Source: Henriciella sp045287255
Lineage (GTDB): Bacteria; Pseudomonadota; Alphaproteobacteria; Caulobacterales; Hyphomonadaceae
Length of the DNA: 64,000 nt
Direction of reading: 5' to 3'
NCBI RefSeq assembly: GCF_045287255.1
Contig: NZ_CP137142.1
Coordinates: 682,001 to 746,000 of the forward strand
This document shows, one piece after another, positions 8,678 to 16,804 of this stretch. Below the pieces are notes generated by a model. The model made no database searches and was not told where the DNA came from. It saw only the letters and a program-made list of their open reading frames with translations. Every line of letters starts with the position of its first letter. Position 1 is the stretch's first letter. The position numbers were made by a program, and so were the translations under genes.

Positions 8678-9052
8678 TTATAGTGGGCGGCGGCGAGGAG
8701 ATTTCACTTTTGCCCTGCGGGATTCAATCGCAACAGCAAGTGCTTTTTGTCCCCAATCAGTGGCTTCTTCAGGATCATCTAGAGCGTTTACAGGCATGGA
8801 TAAGTAGCTCATCTGAAGTGTCTGGCCAGTTGTTGGGTTTGTCCATTCAAAGGGTTGTGCGCCTTCTGCTTCAAGGTCTGCGCGGAGCGTCTCATCAGCC
8901 TTGATATAAATTTGATCGCCATCAAGCAGAGCAAACATGTCTTCGCCTGCGTAAACGCCAGCCCCGCCAAACATCTTTCGTATCCGTATGCGGCCCAGTT
9001 TTGCGAAAAGGTCTTCCACGTAATTATGGAATGGGTTGTCCATTCTTGTCAT
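8678..9052 (-). CDS. TfoX N-terminal domain protein
   Basis: 124 residues matching the single TfoX_N domain: LGRIRIRKMFGGAGVYAGED at about 19-38, then a beta-rich core (MFALLDGDQIYIKAD, YLSMPVNALDDPEEATDW) and a basic tail (KVKSPRRRPL). Small TfoX_N proteins are common in alphaproteobacteria and are not established competence regulators; the full-length gammaproteobacterial TfoX has an additional C-terminal domain that is absent here. Upstream of lexA on the same strand with a gap of about 90 bases. The nearby comEC is suggestive of competence but proves nothing. Confidence 0.85.
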   Translation of the reverse strand: MTRMDNPFHNYVEDLFAKLGRIRIRKMFGGAGVYAGEDMFALLDGDQIYIKADETLRADLEAEGAQPFEWTNPTTGQTLQMSYLSMPVNALDDPEEATDWGQKALAVAIESRRAKVKSPRRRPL

Positions 9053-9184
9053 CGCTATCCTCCGTAGGGGCTCAATTCTGTACGCGCTTTTTTACGACCA
9101 AGCGGGGCGATGAGCCTTCCGCGACGATAGATGGTTGTTTTTTTCGTTGCGGCAAGTCTGACAGCGCTGGCACACAGCGGTTTT

Positions 9185-9218
9185 GGCAATTTTATCCTGT
9201 TCTGCGGATAAAACTGCC
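9185..9218. other. Strong hairpin in the gap downstream of the serine hydrolase gene
   Basis: A 13-base stem with one mismatch (9185-9197 with 9206-9218) and an 8-base loop. It is 49 bases beyond the hydrolase stop on the minus strand. No U-run follows on either strand, so it is better read as an RNA 3'-end stabilising stem than as a classic terminator. The rest of the 214-base gap shows nothing convincing. Confidence 0.5.
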
Positions 9219-9266
9219 TCTGGCCGCTAGCGTGAAATGCTGATCAAGCGAGCAGATATGTCCCGT

Positions 9267-10517
9267 TTACCAGTCAATCGCCGCATAGACGAGTTGTTGG
9301 TATTGTGGACGGATCGGGTAGCAGCCAGTTGGGATCATTTGGGTGGCCTGAATGGCGATCAGTTCTTCAACTGGATCGATCCAGAAGAAGGTATTGGCAA
9401 GGCCACCCCAGCTAAACGTGCCGATCGAACCCGGTGTCAGCGTGTCGGCAACATCAACCAGGGTTGATCCGCCAAGGCCAAAGCCGTTGCCCTCCATGCG
9501 TGCCTCAGAGAACGTCTTGTCGCCCATCTCCTTGATGGTCTTGCCTTCCGGCAGGTGATTGAGGCGCATGAACTCAACCGTTTTCGGGCTTAGTAAGCGA
9601 TGGCCATTGAGGCTGCCACCTTGCAGCAGCATCAGGCAGAACTTGTGATAATCGCGCAGGGTCGAAACAAGGCCGCCGCCAGCGTTCAAGAGCTTTGGTT
9701 GCTTCGTATAGGCTTTGCTATCAGCGCCTGGCCCATCGGTCATGCTGACCTCACCGGTAAGCGGATCTTTGGCATAGCAGGCCATAAGCCGATCAAGCTT
9801 GCTTTCAGGAACGAAGAAATCCGTATCATCCATACCAAGCGGGCCAAAAATGCGCTCACGGAAGAAGACGTCCAGCGTCATGCCGCTCGCAACTTCAACG
9901 ACGCGGCCGAGAATGTCGGTCGAATGGCCATAATTCCATTGATCGCCCGGCGAGAAGAGTAGGGGCAGCTTTGCGATACGGGCACACATTTCGCCCAGAG
10001 TTTCCCCTTCGCCCTCGCCCAGCAATCCGATTTTCTCCCGGCGATAGAGTGCATCGACTTCATGCTGGAGCAGGAAGCCATATGTCACCCCGGTCGTGTG
10101 GGTAAACGCGTCGCGCACAGTCATCGCTCGATCCGGCTTACGAGTCTCATAATTCAGGAGATCACCGCCGACCCAGACTTCAGTGTCGGCAAACTCAGGA
10201 ATGTATCGCGCAATTTCATGATCGAGGCGGATCACGCCCTCATCATGCAGCATCATGGCCGCCACCGAAGTGATTGGTTTGGTCATGGAATAGATACGGA
10301 AGATGGTATCGGCATTGATCGGGGTTGTGCCACCAAGCTCTGTATGCCCGCGATAGGATTCATGAACGATCTGGCCATTACGGGAGACCATTGTGGCCAT
10401 GCAGGGCAGCTTGCCATCCTTGAGGTAGGCTTTGTCGAAATAGTCCGGGATAAAGTCGAGGCGATCCTGGTTCAGGCCAACATCGGCAGGGGACAGGTCG
10501 TGTTCAGTATCGGGCAT
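9267..10517 (-). CDS. Serine hydrolase of the class C beta-lactamase/EstB family
   Basis: 416 residues. The SxxK nucleophile motif is SMTK at 77-80, followed by HTTGVTYGF and a WNYGHSTDILGR stretch supplying the expected tyrosine. These marks define the beta-lactamase-fold esterase/carboxypeptidase group. There is no signal peptide, so it is probably a cytoplasmic esterase acting on small esters rather than a resistance enzyme. Its ATG overlaps the stop of the upstream small gene (TAATG), and that gene abuts an acyl-CoA dehydrogenase gene, so the three form an operon; a role with acyl esters or acyl-CoA metabolism is plausible but inferred. Confidence 0.88.
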   Translation of the reverse strand: MPDTEHDLSPADVGLNQDRLDFIPDYFDKAYLKDGKLPCMATMVSRNGQIVHESYRGHTELGGTTPINADTIFRIYSMTKPITSVAAMMLHDEGVIRLDHEIARYIPEFADTEVWVGGDLLNYETRKPDRAMTVRDAFTHTTGVTYGFLLQHEVDALYRREKIGLLGEGEGETLGEMCARIAKLPLLFSPGDQWNYGHSTDILGRVVEVASGMTLDVFFRERIFGPLGMDDTDFFVPESKLDRLMACYAKDPLTGEVSMTDGPGADSKAYTKQPKLLNAGGGLVSTLRDYHKFCLMLLQGGSLNGHRLLSPKTVEFMRLNHLPEGKTIKEMGDKTFSEARMEGNGFGLGGSTLVDVADTLTPGSIGTFSWGGLANTFFWIDPVEELIAIQATQMIPTGCYPIRPQYQQLVYAAIDW

Positions 10518-11005
10518 TACTCAGGTTCTCTCTTATCGTTCAGCATGGGCGGTTCATATGTTTCATCAACCGCGTCTACAGGCAAAGTTGCACCAAAAGT
10601 GCTGTACACGACGATGATCGCTTCAGCTGGAGAAATTGTGAACACGCCTCCTTCGGCGTCTTTCCACTGCTGATAGCCTTTCTCGAAATCTGTGCTTTCT
10701 TCCATGTCTATGCTGACTTTATCAATCAGGCTGGCAGTAAGCGTCTTTCTAGAAAAAGGCATATGGCCGATCCTGCCGCCTACCATTTGACCATCAGGTC
10801 GCATCATGAACGGTATAGGGTAGATGCTGACATGCACAATTGCTCCTGTAGTGCTATCTTCTATCTTTCTAATGTAGAGCTTTGTTTGCTCCAGCGGTGC
10901 ATCTTTGAATGTCCATACATCGCCGACTTCGATCTGACTGTCCGCATGTCCCGATATCGCAAGACTAGCAAGCGAGAGAAAAAATCCGACGACAAGTGCA
11001 TGCAT
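10517..11005 (-). CDS. Secreted protein of unknown function, 162 aa
   Basis: I do not recognise a family. The N-terminus (MHALVVGFFLSLASLAISGHA) reads as a cleavable signal peptide ending near residue 21, so the mature protein should be periplasmic, about 140 residues, mixed beta-strands, and without cysteines. It opens with IEVGDVWTFKD and contains a late hydrophobic strand AIIVVYSTFGATLP. The start codon directly follows the acyl-CoA dehydrogenase stop and its own stop overlaps the hydrolase start, so expression is tied to both neighbours. Real gene by context and signal peptide; function unknown. Confidence 0.75.
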   Translation of the reverse strand: MHALVVGFFLSLASLAISGHADSQIEVGDVWTFKDAPLEQTKLYIRKIEDSTTGAIVHVSIYPIPFMMRPDGQMVGGRIGHMPFSRKTLTASLIDKVSIDMEESTDFEKGYQQWKDAEGGVFTISPAEAIIVVYSTFGATLPVDAVDETYEPPMLNDKREPE

Positions 11006-12166
11006 CTAGATTTCCCCTCGTTTTGCCGCACGGGATAATTCGCGGGCAATGATGATTTGCTGGATTTGTGTCGTCCCTTCATAGAGGCGGAAAATGCGCG
11101 CGTCACGAAAGAAACGCTCCACACAATAATCGGCGACATATCCAGCGCCGCCAAACACCTGAACAGCGCGGTCGGCAACGCGGCCAACGGCCTCTGAGGC
11201 AAACATTTTGCAGCAGGAGGCCAGCATCGTGACATTCTCACCGGCATCGCGTTTGCGGGCCGCGTCCAGGATCATACAGCGCGCGGCATAGGCTTCGGCC
11301 TGACTGTCGGCAATCATTGCCTGAATGAGCTGATGCTGCATGATGGGTTTGCCGAACTGCTCGCGCTCCATGGCATAATTGACCATCTCGCTGATCAAGC
11401 GATCCATCATGCCGGTACAGACCGATGAGATATGCAGGCGCCCTTTATCAAGGACGCTCATCGCGACTTTGAAGCCTTCCCCTTCGCCGGCGATCCGCAT
11501 GTCGCCATCAATTCGGGCATTATCGAAGTTGACGTCGCAAATCTGTGCGCCCTGCTGACCCATTTTCTTTTCCGGCTTCCCAACCGAGAGCCCCGGCGTA
11601 TCACGCGGAACAATAAAGGCAGAGACGCCTTTCGCGCCCGGTTCATCTGGGTCCGTGCGCGCCATAACCGTAAATAGGTCGGCAACATTGGCATTGGTGA
11701 TGTAACGCTTGTTACCGTTCAGGACATAGCCATTGCCATCCGGGGTCGCCTTGGTTTTCAGGCCGCCGGCATCTGATCCCGCTTCTGGTTCGGTCAGCGC
11801 GAAGGAGGTGATGATGTCGCCGCTGGCAATGCCGGGCAGGTAGGTGTTTTTCTGCTCTTCGGTTCCGAACAGGACCAGGGCCTGGCTACCAATCCCGATA
11901 TTGGTCCCGGCCGCAGAACGAAAAGCCGGGGATGTCCAGCCAAGCTCAAACCCGACAAGACATTCGGTTTCCATATCAAGGCCAAGACCACCATATTGCT
12001 CAGGCACCGCTAGACCAAACAGGCCAAGCTGCTTCATTTCGTCAACGATCTCACCTGGAACCGCGTCGTCTTCCGCGACTTTTGCTTCTGCCGGGACACA
12101 GATTTCACGCACAAAACGGCGGACCTGCTCAACCAGCGCGTCACGAATTTCGGGATCAAATGCCAT
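11006..12166 (-). CDS. Acyl-CoA dehydrogenase
   Basis: 386 residues, the standard length. It is an FAD enzyme introducing the 2,3 double bond into acyl-CoA, passing electrons to electron-transfer flavoprotein. Seen: FALTEPEAGSDAGGLKTKA (the FAD/substrate segment near 125), QQGAQICDVNFDNARI (central beta domain), and the C-terminal helical domain with catalytic Glu363 in LYEGTTQIQ. ATG 12166 follows a GGAG. First gene of a three-gene operon with a secreted unknown and a serine hydrolase. The chain-length preference cannot be read from sequence here. Confidence 0.94.
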   Translation of the reverse strand: MAFDPEIRDALVEQVRRFVREICVPAEAKVAEDDAVPGEIVDEMKQLGLFGLAVPEQYGGLGLDMETECLVGFELGWTSPAFRSAAGTNIGIGSQALVLFGTEEQKNTYLPGIASGDIITSFALTEPEAGSDAGGLKTKATPDGNGYVLNGNKRYITNANVADLFTVMARTDPDEPGAKGVSAFIVPRDTPGLSVGKPEKKMGQQGAQICDVNFDNARIDGDMRIAGEGEGFKVAMSVLDKGRLHISSVCTGMMDRLISEMVNYAMEREQFGKPIMQHQLIQAMIADSQAEAYAARCMILDAARKRDAGENVTMLASCCKMFASEAVGRVADRAVQVFGGAGYVADYCVERFFRDARIFRLYEGTTQIQQIIIARELSRAAKRGEI

Positions 12167-12234
12167 AGGGAATCTCCTGTTATGGCAAGCATAGCGGAAG
12201 CGCCCTGACTACCCAACCGTGACGGAAGGTCAGC

Positions 12235-13734
12235 CTATTTCAAGAATGCCGGGATGTCGTCGCCGAAGCCTTTGGTGCCGGGGGTGTCTTTGGCCGGTTC
12301 CAGGATCAGGTCGTCATCGGGACGTTTATAGTCGCGGCGGCCACGTTCGCGCTTTGGACGATCTGATTTTGTTTCGGTTTTTGCCGGTTTGTCCTGACGC
12401 TCAGACGTCTCTTCGGATTTTGCCGAATCATCTATTTTCGCAGCTTTGACTTCTGTTTCAGAGTGATCACGTCGACCACGGTTGCGTCCACGCCCTTCGG
12501 AACGATCCCCGCGTCGGCCACGGCTGCGTCCTCGGCCTTCATCCCTGGGAAGCTCTTCGAGCTCCTCAGCGAGGCCCTCCAGCGTGTATTCTTCGATGTC
12601 TTTCTTGATCAGCATCAAGACACCGCGCCAGCCTTTTTCGTCGTCTGGCCCGACAAGGGTGAAGCTCTCACCGCTACGCCCAGCACGGCCTGTGCGGCCA
12701 ATGCGGTGAACATAGTCTTCGTCACGAACAGGCGGGGCATAATTGAAAACATGACCAACATCCGGGACATCAAGACCGCGTGCAGCAACGTCTGAAGCGA
12801 TCAGGAGTTGCAGATCGCCTTCGCGGAACCGATCGAGGGTCTTCATCCGCTCTGATTGCGGTAGATCGCCGTGAATCGGGGCGGCGGAGAAGCCATGCTT
12901 GGTCAGCGATTTGGCGACAATGTCGACTTCACGCTTGCGGTTACAGAAGACGATGCCATTCACAACCTCGCGGCTTTCAATCACGCGGCGCAAGGCCGTG
13001 CGCTTGGCTTTGTCATCGCCGCGCGCAAGCTTGACCACATGCTGGGCAATTGTATCGGCGGTCTGGGACTGGCGAGCGACCTCGATGCGAACCGGGTCTT
13101 TCTGAAAGGTCTTGGCGAGCTTCGCGATCGGCTTGGGCATCGTCGCAGAGAAAAGCAGGGTCTGACGCTTGGGCGGCAGGAGTGAACAGATTTTTTCAAT
13201 GTCCGGAATGAAGCCCATATCCATCATGCGGTCGGCTTCATCAATGGTGAAAACCTCAACGCCGGTTAGCAGGATTTTGCCGCGCTCAAACTGGTCGATC
13301 AGGCGGCCGGGTGTCGCGATCAGAACATCAACGCCGCGCATCAGCAGCTTTTCCTGATCCTTGAAGCTGACCCCGCCAATCAGCAGCGCCATGGTGAGCT
13401 TCAGATCCGTGCCATACTGCTCAAAGTTTTCTGCAACTTGGGCCGCGAGTTCGCGGGTCGGGCACAGAATCAGGCTGCGGGGCATGCGTGCGCGAGCCCG
13501 GCCTTTGGCCAGGCGATGCATCATGGGCAACGTGAAGGCTGCGGTTTTGCCGGTTCCGGTTTGCGCAATGCCAGTGACATCGCCGCCATTCATGATCACG
13601 GGGATAGCTTTGGCCTGAATTGGCGTCGGGTGGGTATAGCCAGCCTTGTCGATTGCGCTCTGGATGCGCGGGTCGAGGCTTAGCTCAGCAAATGTTGGTA
13701 CGGTGTCTTCGGGTGTTTCTGTTTGTTCAGTCAA
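12235..13734 (-). CDS. DEAD-box ATP-dependent RNA helicase, RhlE type
   Basis: 499 residues with a TTG start at 13734; the frame is stopped eight codons further upstream and no ATG occurs before the conserved domain, so TTG (or the preceding ATT) must be used. It unwinds RNA duplexes, probably in ribosome assembly or RNA decay. Motifs in order: Q motif with PTPIQ at 36-40, Walker A AQTGTGKT at 57-64, PTRELAAQ, TPGRLID, DEAD at 165-168, SAT at 196-198, and HRIGRTGRAGRSG. The C-terminus (about 390-480) is a basic, low-complexity arginine/glycine tail likely to bind RNA. Unusual start may reduce translation. Confidence 0.93.
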   Translation of the reverse strand: MTEQTETPEDTVPTFAELSLDPRIQSAIDKAGYTHPTPIQAKAIPVIMNGGDVTGIAQTGTGKTAAFTLPMMHRLAKGRARARMPRSLILCPTRELAAQVAENFEQYGTDLKLTMALLIGGVSFKDQEKLLMRGVDVLIATPGRLIDQFERGKILLTGVEVFTIDEADRMMDMGFIPDIEKICSLLPPKRQTLLFSATMPKPIAKLAKTFQKDPVRIEVARQSQTADTIAQHVVKLARGDDKAKRTALRRVIESREVVNGIVFCNRKREVDIVAKSLTKHGFSAAPIHGDLPQSERMKTLDRFREGDLQLLIASDVAARGLDVPDVGHVFNYAPPVRDEDYVHRIGRTGRAGRSGESFTLVGPDDEKGWRGVLMLIKKDIEEYTLEGLAEELEELPRDEGRGRSRGRRGDRSEGRGRNRGRRDHSETEVKAAKIDDSAKSEETSERQDKPAKTETKSDRPKRERGRRDYKRPDDDLILEPAKDTPGTKGFGDDIPAFLK

Positions 13735-13841
13735 AATAGGGTCCGGTGTTTCAGGTTACTTAAGTCGGTGACGCCCCGAATGGGCGGGTCTGCCGACTTT
13801 GAGTCCCTGTGCCGGCGAACATGTTGCGGCGCACATAACGC

Positions 13842-13870
13842 AAAAAAGCCCGCCTTGCTAGGCGGGCTTT
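13842..13870 (-). terminator. Intrinsic terminator downstream of sodB
   Basis: A perfect 10-bp stem (13845-13854 with 13861-13870) with loop TTGCTA. On the minus strand it is followed by a run of Us from the A-run at 13842-13847, so it ends transcripts coming from sodB about 130 bases after the stop codon. Confidence 0.8.
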
Positions 13871-13959
13871 GTAGTCTTGGGTTTTAAGCCGCGTAGGAAA
13901 GCGGTGCAGGCCTGATCGTTTTGGCCGTCGCTACGAGCCCTGCCGGGCCTTCTTCGGCT

Positions 13960-13984
13960 TTATTTGATCCGCTGGATCAAATAA
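13960..13984 (-). other. 11-bp hairpin in the sodB 3' untranslated region
   Basis: Perfect 11-bp arms (13960-13970 and 13974-13984) with a 3-base loop, beginning about 15 bases after the sodB stop on the minus strand. It is AT-rich at its base and has no U-run. With the terminator at 13842-13870 it brackets a structured 3' segment of about 100 bases. Confidence 0.55.
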
Positions 13985-13999
13985 TCGCTATGCGACCGC

Positions 14000-14605
14000 C
14001 TACGAAGCATCTGCAAGATTCTGGTTGGCGAAATCCCAGTTGACCAGATTATCAAGGAAGCTCGCCATATAGTTTGGGCGGCTGTTCTGATAGTCGAGAT
14101 AATAGGCATGCTCCCAGACATCCATGGTTAGGAGCGGGGTGACACCTTCCTCGGTCAGAGGGGTTTCGGCGTTGGGCGTTTTGGTGATGGACAGCTTGCC
14201 ATCCTTTAGCACCAGCCAGGCCCAGCCTGATCCGAACTGACCGCCACCGGCAGCTTTGAACTGGGTAGCAAACACATCATAAGATCCAAAATCACGATCA
14301 ATCAGTTCAGCAATCTTGCCAGTTGGTTTGCCGCCGCCGCCGGGTTTCATGGAGTGCCAATAGAAGGTGTGATTCCAGACCTGCGCCGCATTGTTGAACA
14401 AGCCAGCTTGTGTCGCGTCACCTGCGGAGGCTTTGACAATCTCTTCAAGAGATGCTGTCGCGTGGGCTGTACCTTCAATCAGCTTGTTAAGGTTGGTGAC
14501 GTACGCATTGTGGTGTTTTCCATGGTGGAAATTTAGCGTGTCTTCTGAAATGTGCGGGGCAAGGCCGTCGCGGCCATAGGGAAGCTCTGGTAGATCGAAA
14601 GCCAT
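14000..14605 (-). CDS. sodB: Superoxide dismutase, Fe/Mn family (iron type)
   Basis: 201 residues. It dismutes superoxide to peroxide and oxygen, in the cytoplasm (no signal peptide). Metal ligands His27, His79, Asp162 and His166 are all present (DVWEHAYYLDYQN carries the last two). The AGGGQFGSGWAWL segment with glutamine, and the N-terminal YGRDGLAPHIS, point to the iron type. ATG 14605 has GGAG at a good spacing. It is divergent from the phytoene-synthase-like gene with 55 bases between starts. It has its own terminator. Confidence 0.96.
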   Translation of the reverse strand: MAFDLPELPYGRDGLAPHISEDTLNFHHGKHHNAYVTNLNKLIEGTAHATASLEEIVKASAGDATQAGLFNNAAQVWNHTFYWHSMKPGGGGKPTGKIAELIDRDFGSYDVFATQFKAAGGGQFGSGWAWLVLKDGKLSITKTPNAETPLTEEGVTPLLTMDVWEHAYYLDYQNSRPNYMASFLDNLVNWDFANQNLADAS

Positions 14606-14660
14606 AGCGGGGTCTCCTTAGACAAAAAGTAACTGTTTCGCATGAGCGCTTGCCACACAT

Positions 14661-15314
14661 ATGGGTTCCATGACCAGTCCTGCCAGTCCGATTTCCAGAG
14701 AAGTTCTTGCCCGCGTTGATGACCTTGTCCGCAAGGTTGATGAAGAGCGCTGGCTTTCCAGCCGCTATGCATCGGCCGATAAACGCAACACCTTAATGGC
14801 ATTGTATGCGTTTAACTATGAGCTTGCCCGTGTGCGGGTGCAGGTCAATGAAGCTGGTTTGGCAGCGATTCGCTTTCAGTGGTGGCGAGATGCTCTGAAC
14901 GGAGAGTATGACGGCAAGGGAATCGATACGGTCGACGCTGTGCGTGCCTGTCTGGGACAGGGTGGCTTACGTGCGTCTGATCTTAATATACTGATTGATC
15001 GGCATGAAAATGCCTATGATCAGAAGGACCGTGCTTTGGAGCCGGAACGTCGGTTGACCCGCTTGGCCGCCTATATTCTGGCGCCAAGCCATGGTTGGGG
15101 GCAGGGGATTGAAGCGCTCGCATCACACTGGGCGGCTTTGCGCCGTGGTGAGACCGTTGGACCTGGGCCGATTGTCGAGAAGGTTCCGCCTGGTATTCGT
15201 CCGGCGATTGCTCACTTCCGATTGCGCCATGCCTGGGCAAAAGATGAGAAGCGATCTGGTCGGCTTTTTGTGCGCTGGACCATATTACGCGGTGTGATGA
15301 CGGGACGGGTCTGA
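14661..15314 (+). CDS. Squalene/phytoene synthase-like protein (NDUFAF6-type)
   Basis: 217 residues from ATG 14661 (a second ATG at 14670 is equally possible). It aligns to the N-terminal two thirds of the trans-isoprenyl synthase fold: RYASADKRNTLMALYAFNYE, then VNEAGLAAIRFQWWRDAL, and LIDRHENAYD. The aspartate-rich diphosphate-binding motifs of true phytoene or squalene synthases are not visible (YAFNYELARVR stands where an Asp-rich motif is expected), so it is unlikely to be catalytic. The NDUFAF6/complex I assembly-factor group has this form. It precedes tolC by about 90 bases. Confidence 0.72.
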   Translation: MGSMTSPASPISREVLARVDDLVRKVDEERWLSSRYASADKRNTLMALYAFNYELARVRVQVNEAGLAAIRFQWWRDALNGEYDGKGIDTVDAVRACLGQGGLRASDLNILIDRHENAYDQKDRALEPERRLTRLAAYILAPSHGWGQGIEALASHWAALRRGETVGPGPIVEKVPPGIRPAIAHFRLRHAWAKDEKRSGRLFVRWTILRGVMTGRV

Positions 15315-15337
15315 TAATTATCATTGTAGCAAAAGCG

Positions 15338-15352
15338 GTGAACACTGTTCAC
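15338..15352. promoter_or_regulatory. 15-bp palindrome in the tolC upstream region
   Basis: GTGAACACTGTTCAC is a perfect palindrome around a single central base, 55 bases before the tolC start. It is followed by six Ts, so it could act as a short terminator for the preceding gene, but its symmetry and 7-bp half-sites also fit an operator of a TetR-type efflux regulator. No regulator gene is adjacent. Confidence 0.4.
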
Positions 15353-15406
15353 TTTTTTGTAATACCAACCTATCTACCTCTCTGTAATGGAATGGAGTTC
15401 GCATCC

Positions 15407-16762
15407 ATGGGTACGAAAAAGCACACAGTTTTAATGGCTTCTCTCTGTCTAGCGCTGGCTTGCATGCCTGCAGGCGCAGAAACCTTGAAGGATGCTCTGC
15501 AGGCTGCTTATTTGCAAAATCCGCAACTTGAGGCCCAGCGTAAACAGACCGCTCAGGCGCAAGAGCAGCTTGCCCAGGCTCGTGCCCAAAGGCGCCCGCA
15601 AGTCACAGCATCGGCATCTTATGGGTATGAGTCGGTCGATACGAATCGGCCTTTTGCGTTCAATAATGGGGATCAGCCTGTCTCAACAGCTCAGCTGCAA
15701 GCGACGGTTCCTGTCTATACGGGCGGACGTATTGCGTCCGGCATTCGACAGGCAAAAGCTGGCATCAACACTGCTAATGCCCAACTCGAAGGGGCAGGGC
15801 AGGATCTGATATTGCAGGTGATTACGGCCTATGTTGATGTGCTTCGTGATCGCGAGACGATTAGCATTCGCGAGAACAGTGTCGCGCTTCTGGAAGAACA
15901 ATTGCAGGCTGCGCTAGATCGGTTTGAGGTTGGTGTTGTGACACGCACGGACGTTGCGCAATCTGAAGCGCGGCTGGAAGGCGCAAGAGCATCTCTGGCT
16001 GCTGCGCAAGCCGCATTGGAGGCCAGTGAAGCGGGTTATGCCTTTCTGGTCGGACAATCAGCCGGTGACCTGGAAACGGTCCCACCAGCGCCGATTTTAC
16101 CTGAAACCATCGATGAAGCTCTACAAGTCGCGCTTAATCAGAACCCGGATCTGGAAGCATCGCGCTTTAATGAGACAGTCGCCGCTGAAGGCGTGAAGTC
16201 TGCCTATAGCGCGCTAAAACCAACAGTTTCGATCGTTGGGACAGCGTCGCGTTCCGATACCTATGATGACAATTTCCGAGACACGTCCGTTACGGCTGTT
16301 GCGCAGGCCAGTGTACCGCTTTTTGAGGGTGGGTTGAGACGCAGTCAGGTTCGTGCCGCGAAACTGCAGAGAGATTCTGCGCGGTTTCAGACTGATAATG
16401 TTGAACGTCAATTGCGGGCACAGGTCGCGCAGGCCTTTTTCGGGCATCAGGCGGCTTTGAAATCGATTGAGGCGTCCCAAAGACAGGTTGAGGCTGCCGA
16501 GATTGCTTATGAGGGTGCCCAGGAAGAACTCGCGGTTGGGGTAAGAACGACACTTGATGTTCTTGACCAGGAACAGCAATTGCTGGAAGCGCGGCTCAAT
16601 CTGATCCGGGCGCAGCGTGATGCATATGTTGCCGCCCATCAATTGCTTCGTGCTATGGGGGGCTTGGAGCTAGACCGTCTACAGCTGGATGTCGTGGCCT
16701 ATGATCCAGATAATTATGGTGAGTTTGTCAGGCGTAATTGGTTGTTAACCGACACAGAATAG
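15407..16762 (+). CDS. tolC: TolC-family outer-membrane efflux protein
   Basis: 451 residues from ATG 15407, chosen because GGAG (15394-15397) is well spaced and the product then begins with a clean signal peptide (MGTKKHTVLMASLCLALACM, cleavage near AGA-ETL). TolC trimers form the outer-membrane channel of type I secretion and RND/MFS efflux. Two internally similar halves of long coiled-coil helices and beta-strands are seen: LRDRETISIRENSVALLEEQ in the first and QRQVEAAEIAYEGAQEELAV in the second. It lies ahead of popZ and valS, the Caulobacter-type order in which this gene is an RsaF homologue. No inner-membrane partner is nearby. Confidence 0.93.
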   Translation: MGTKKHTVLMASLCLALACMPAGAETLKDALQAAYLQNPQLEAQRKQTAQAQEQLAQARAQRRPQVTASASYGYESVDTNRPFAFNNGDQPVSTAQLQATVPVYTGGRIASGIRQAKAGINTANAQLEGAGQDLILQVITAYVDVLRDRETISIRENSVALLEEQLQAALDRFEVGVVTRTDVAQSEARLEGARASLAAAQAALEASEAGYAFLVGQSAGDLETVPPAPILPETIDEALQVALNQNPDLEASRFNETVAAEGVKSAYSALKPTVSIVGTASRSDTYDDNFRDTSVTAVAQASVPLFEGGLRRSQVRAAKLQRDSARFQTDNVERQLRAQVAQAFFGHQAALKSIEASQRQVEAAEIAYEGAQEELAVGVRTTLDVLDQEQQLLEARLNLIRAQRDAYVAAHQLLRAMGGLELDRLQLDVVAYDPDNYGEFVRRNWLLTDTE

Positions 16763-16804
16763 CAAATACTAACTGAAGTAGGAACGCTAACGGGGTTAAC
16801 GGAT

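Noticed and set aside
9267..10517. Beta-lactam resistance enzyme
   Set aside because: The SxxK motif only defines the wider esterase/carboxypeptidase fold; there is no signal peptide and the operon context is acyl-CoA metabolism.
12235..13734. An ATG start for the RNA helicase
   Set aside because: The frame is closed by TAA eight codons upstream of the TTG and no ATG occurs before the conserved Q motif, so a non-ATG start is the only reading.
14661..15314. Hopanoid or carotenoid pathway gene
   Set aside because: Aspartate-rich substrate motifs are not seen and no other terpenoid synthase or desaturase gene is near.
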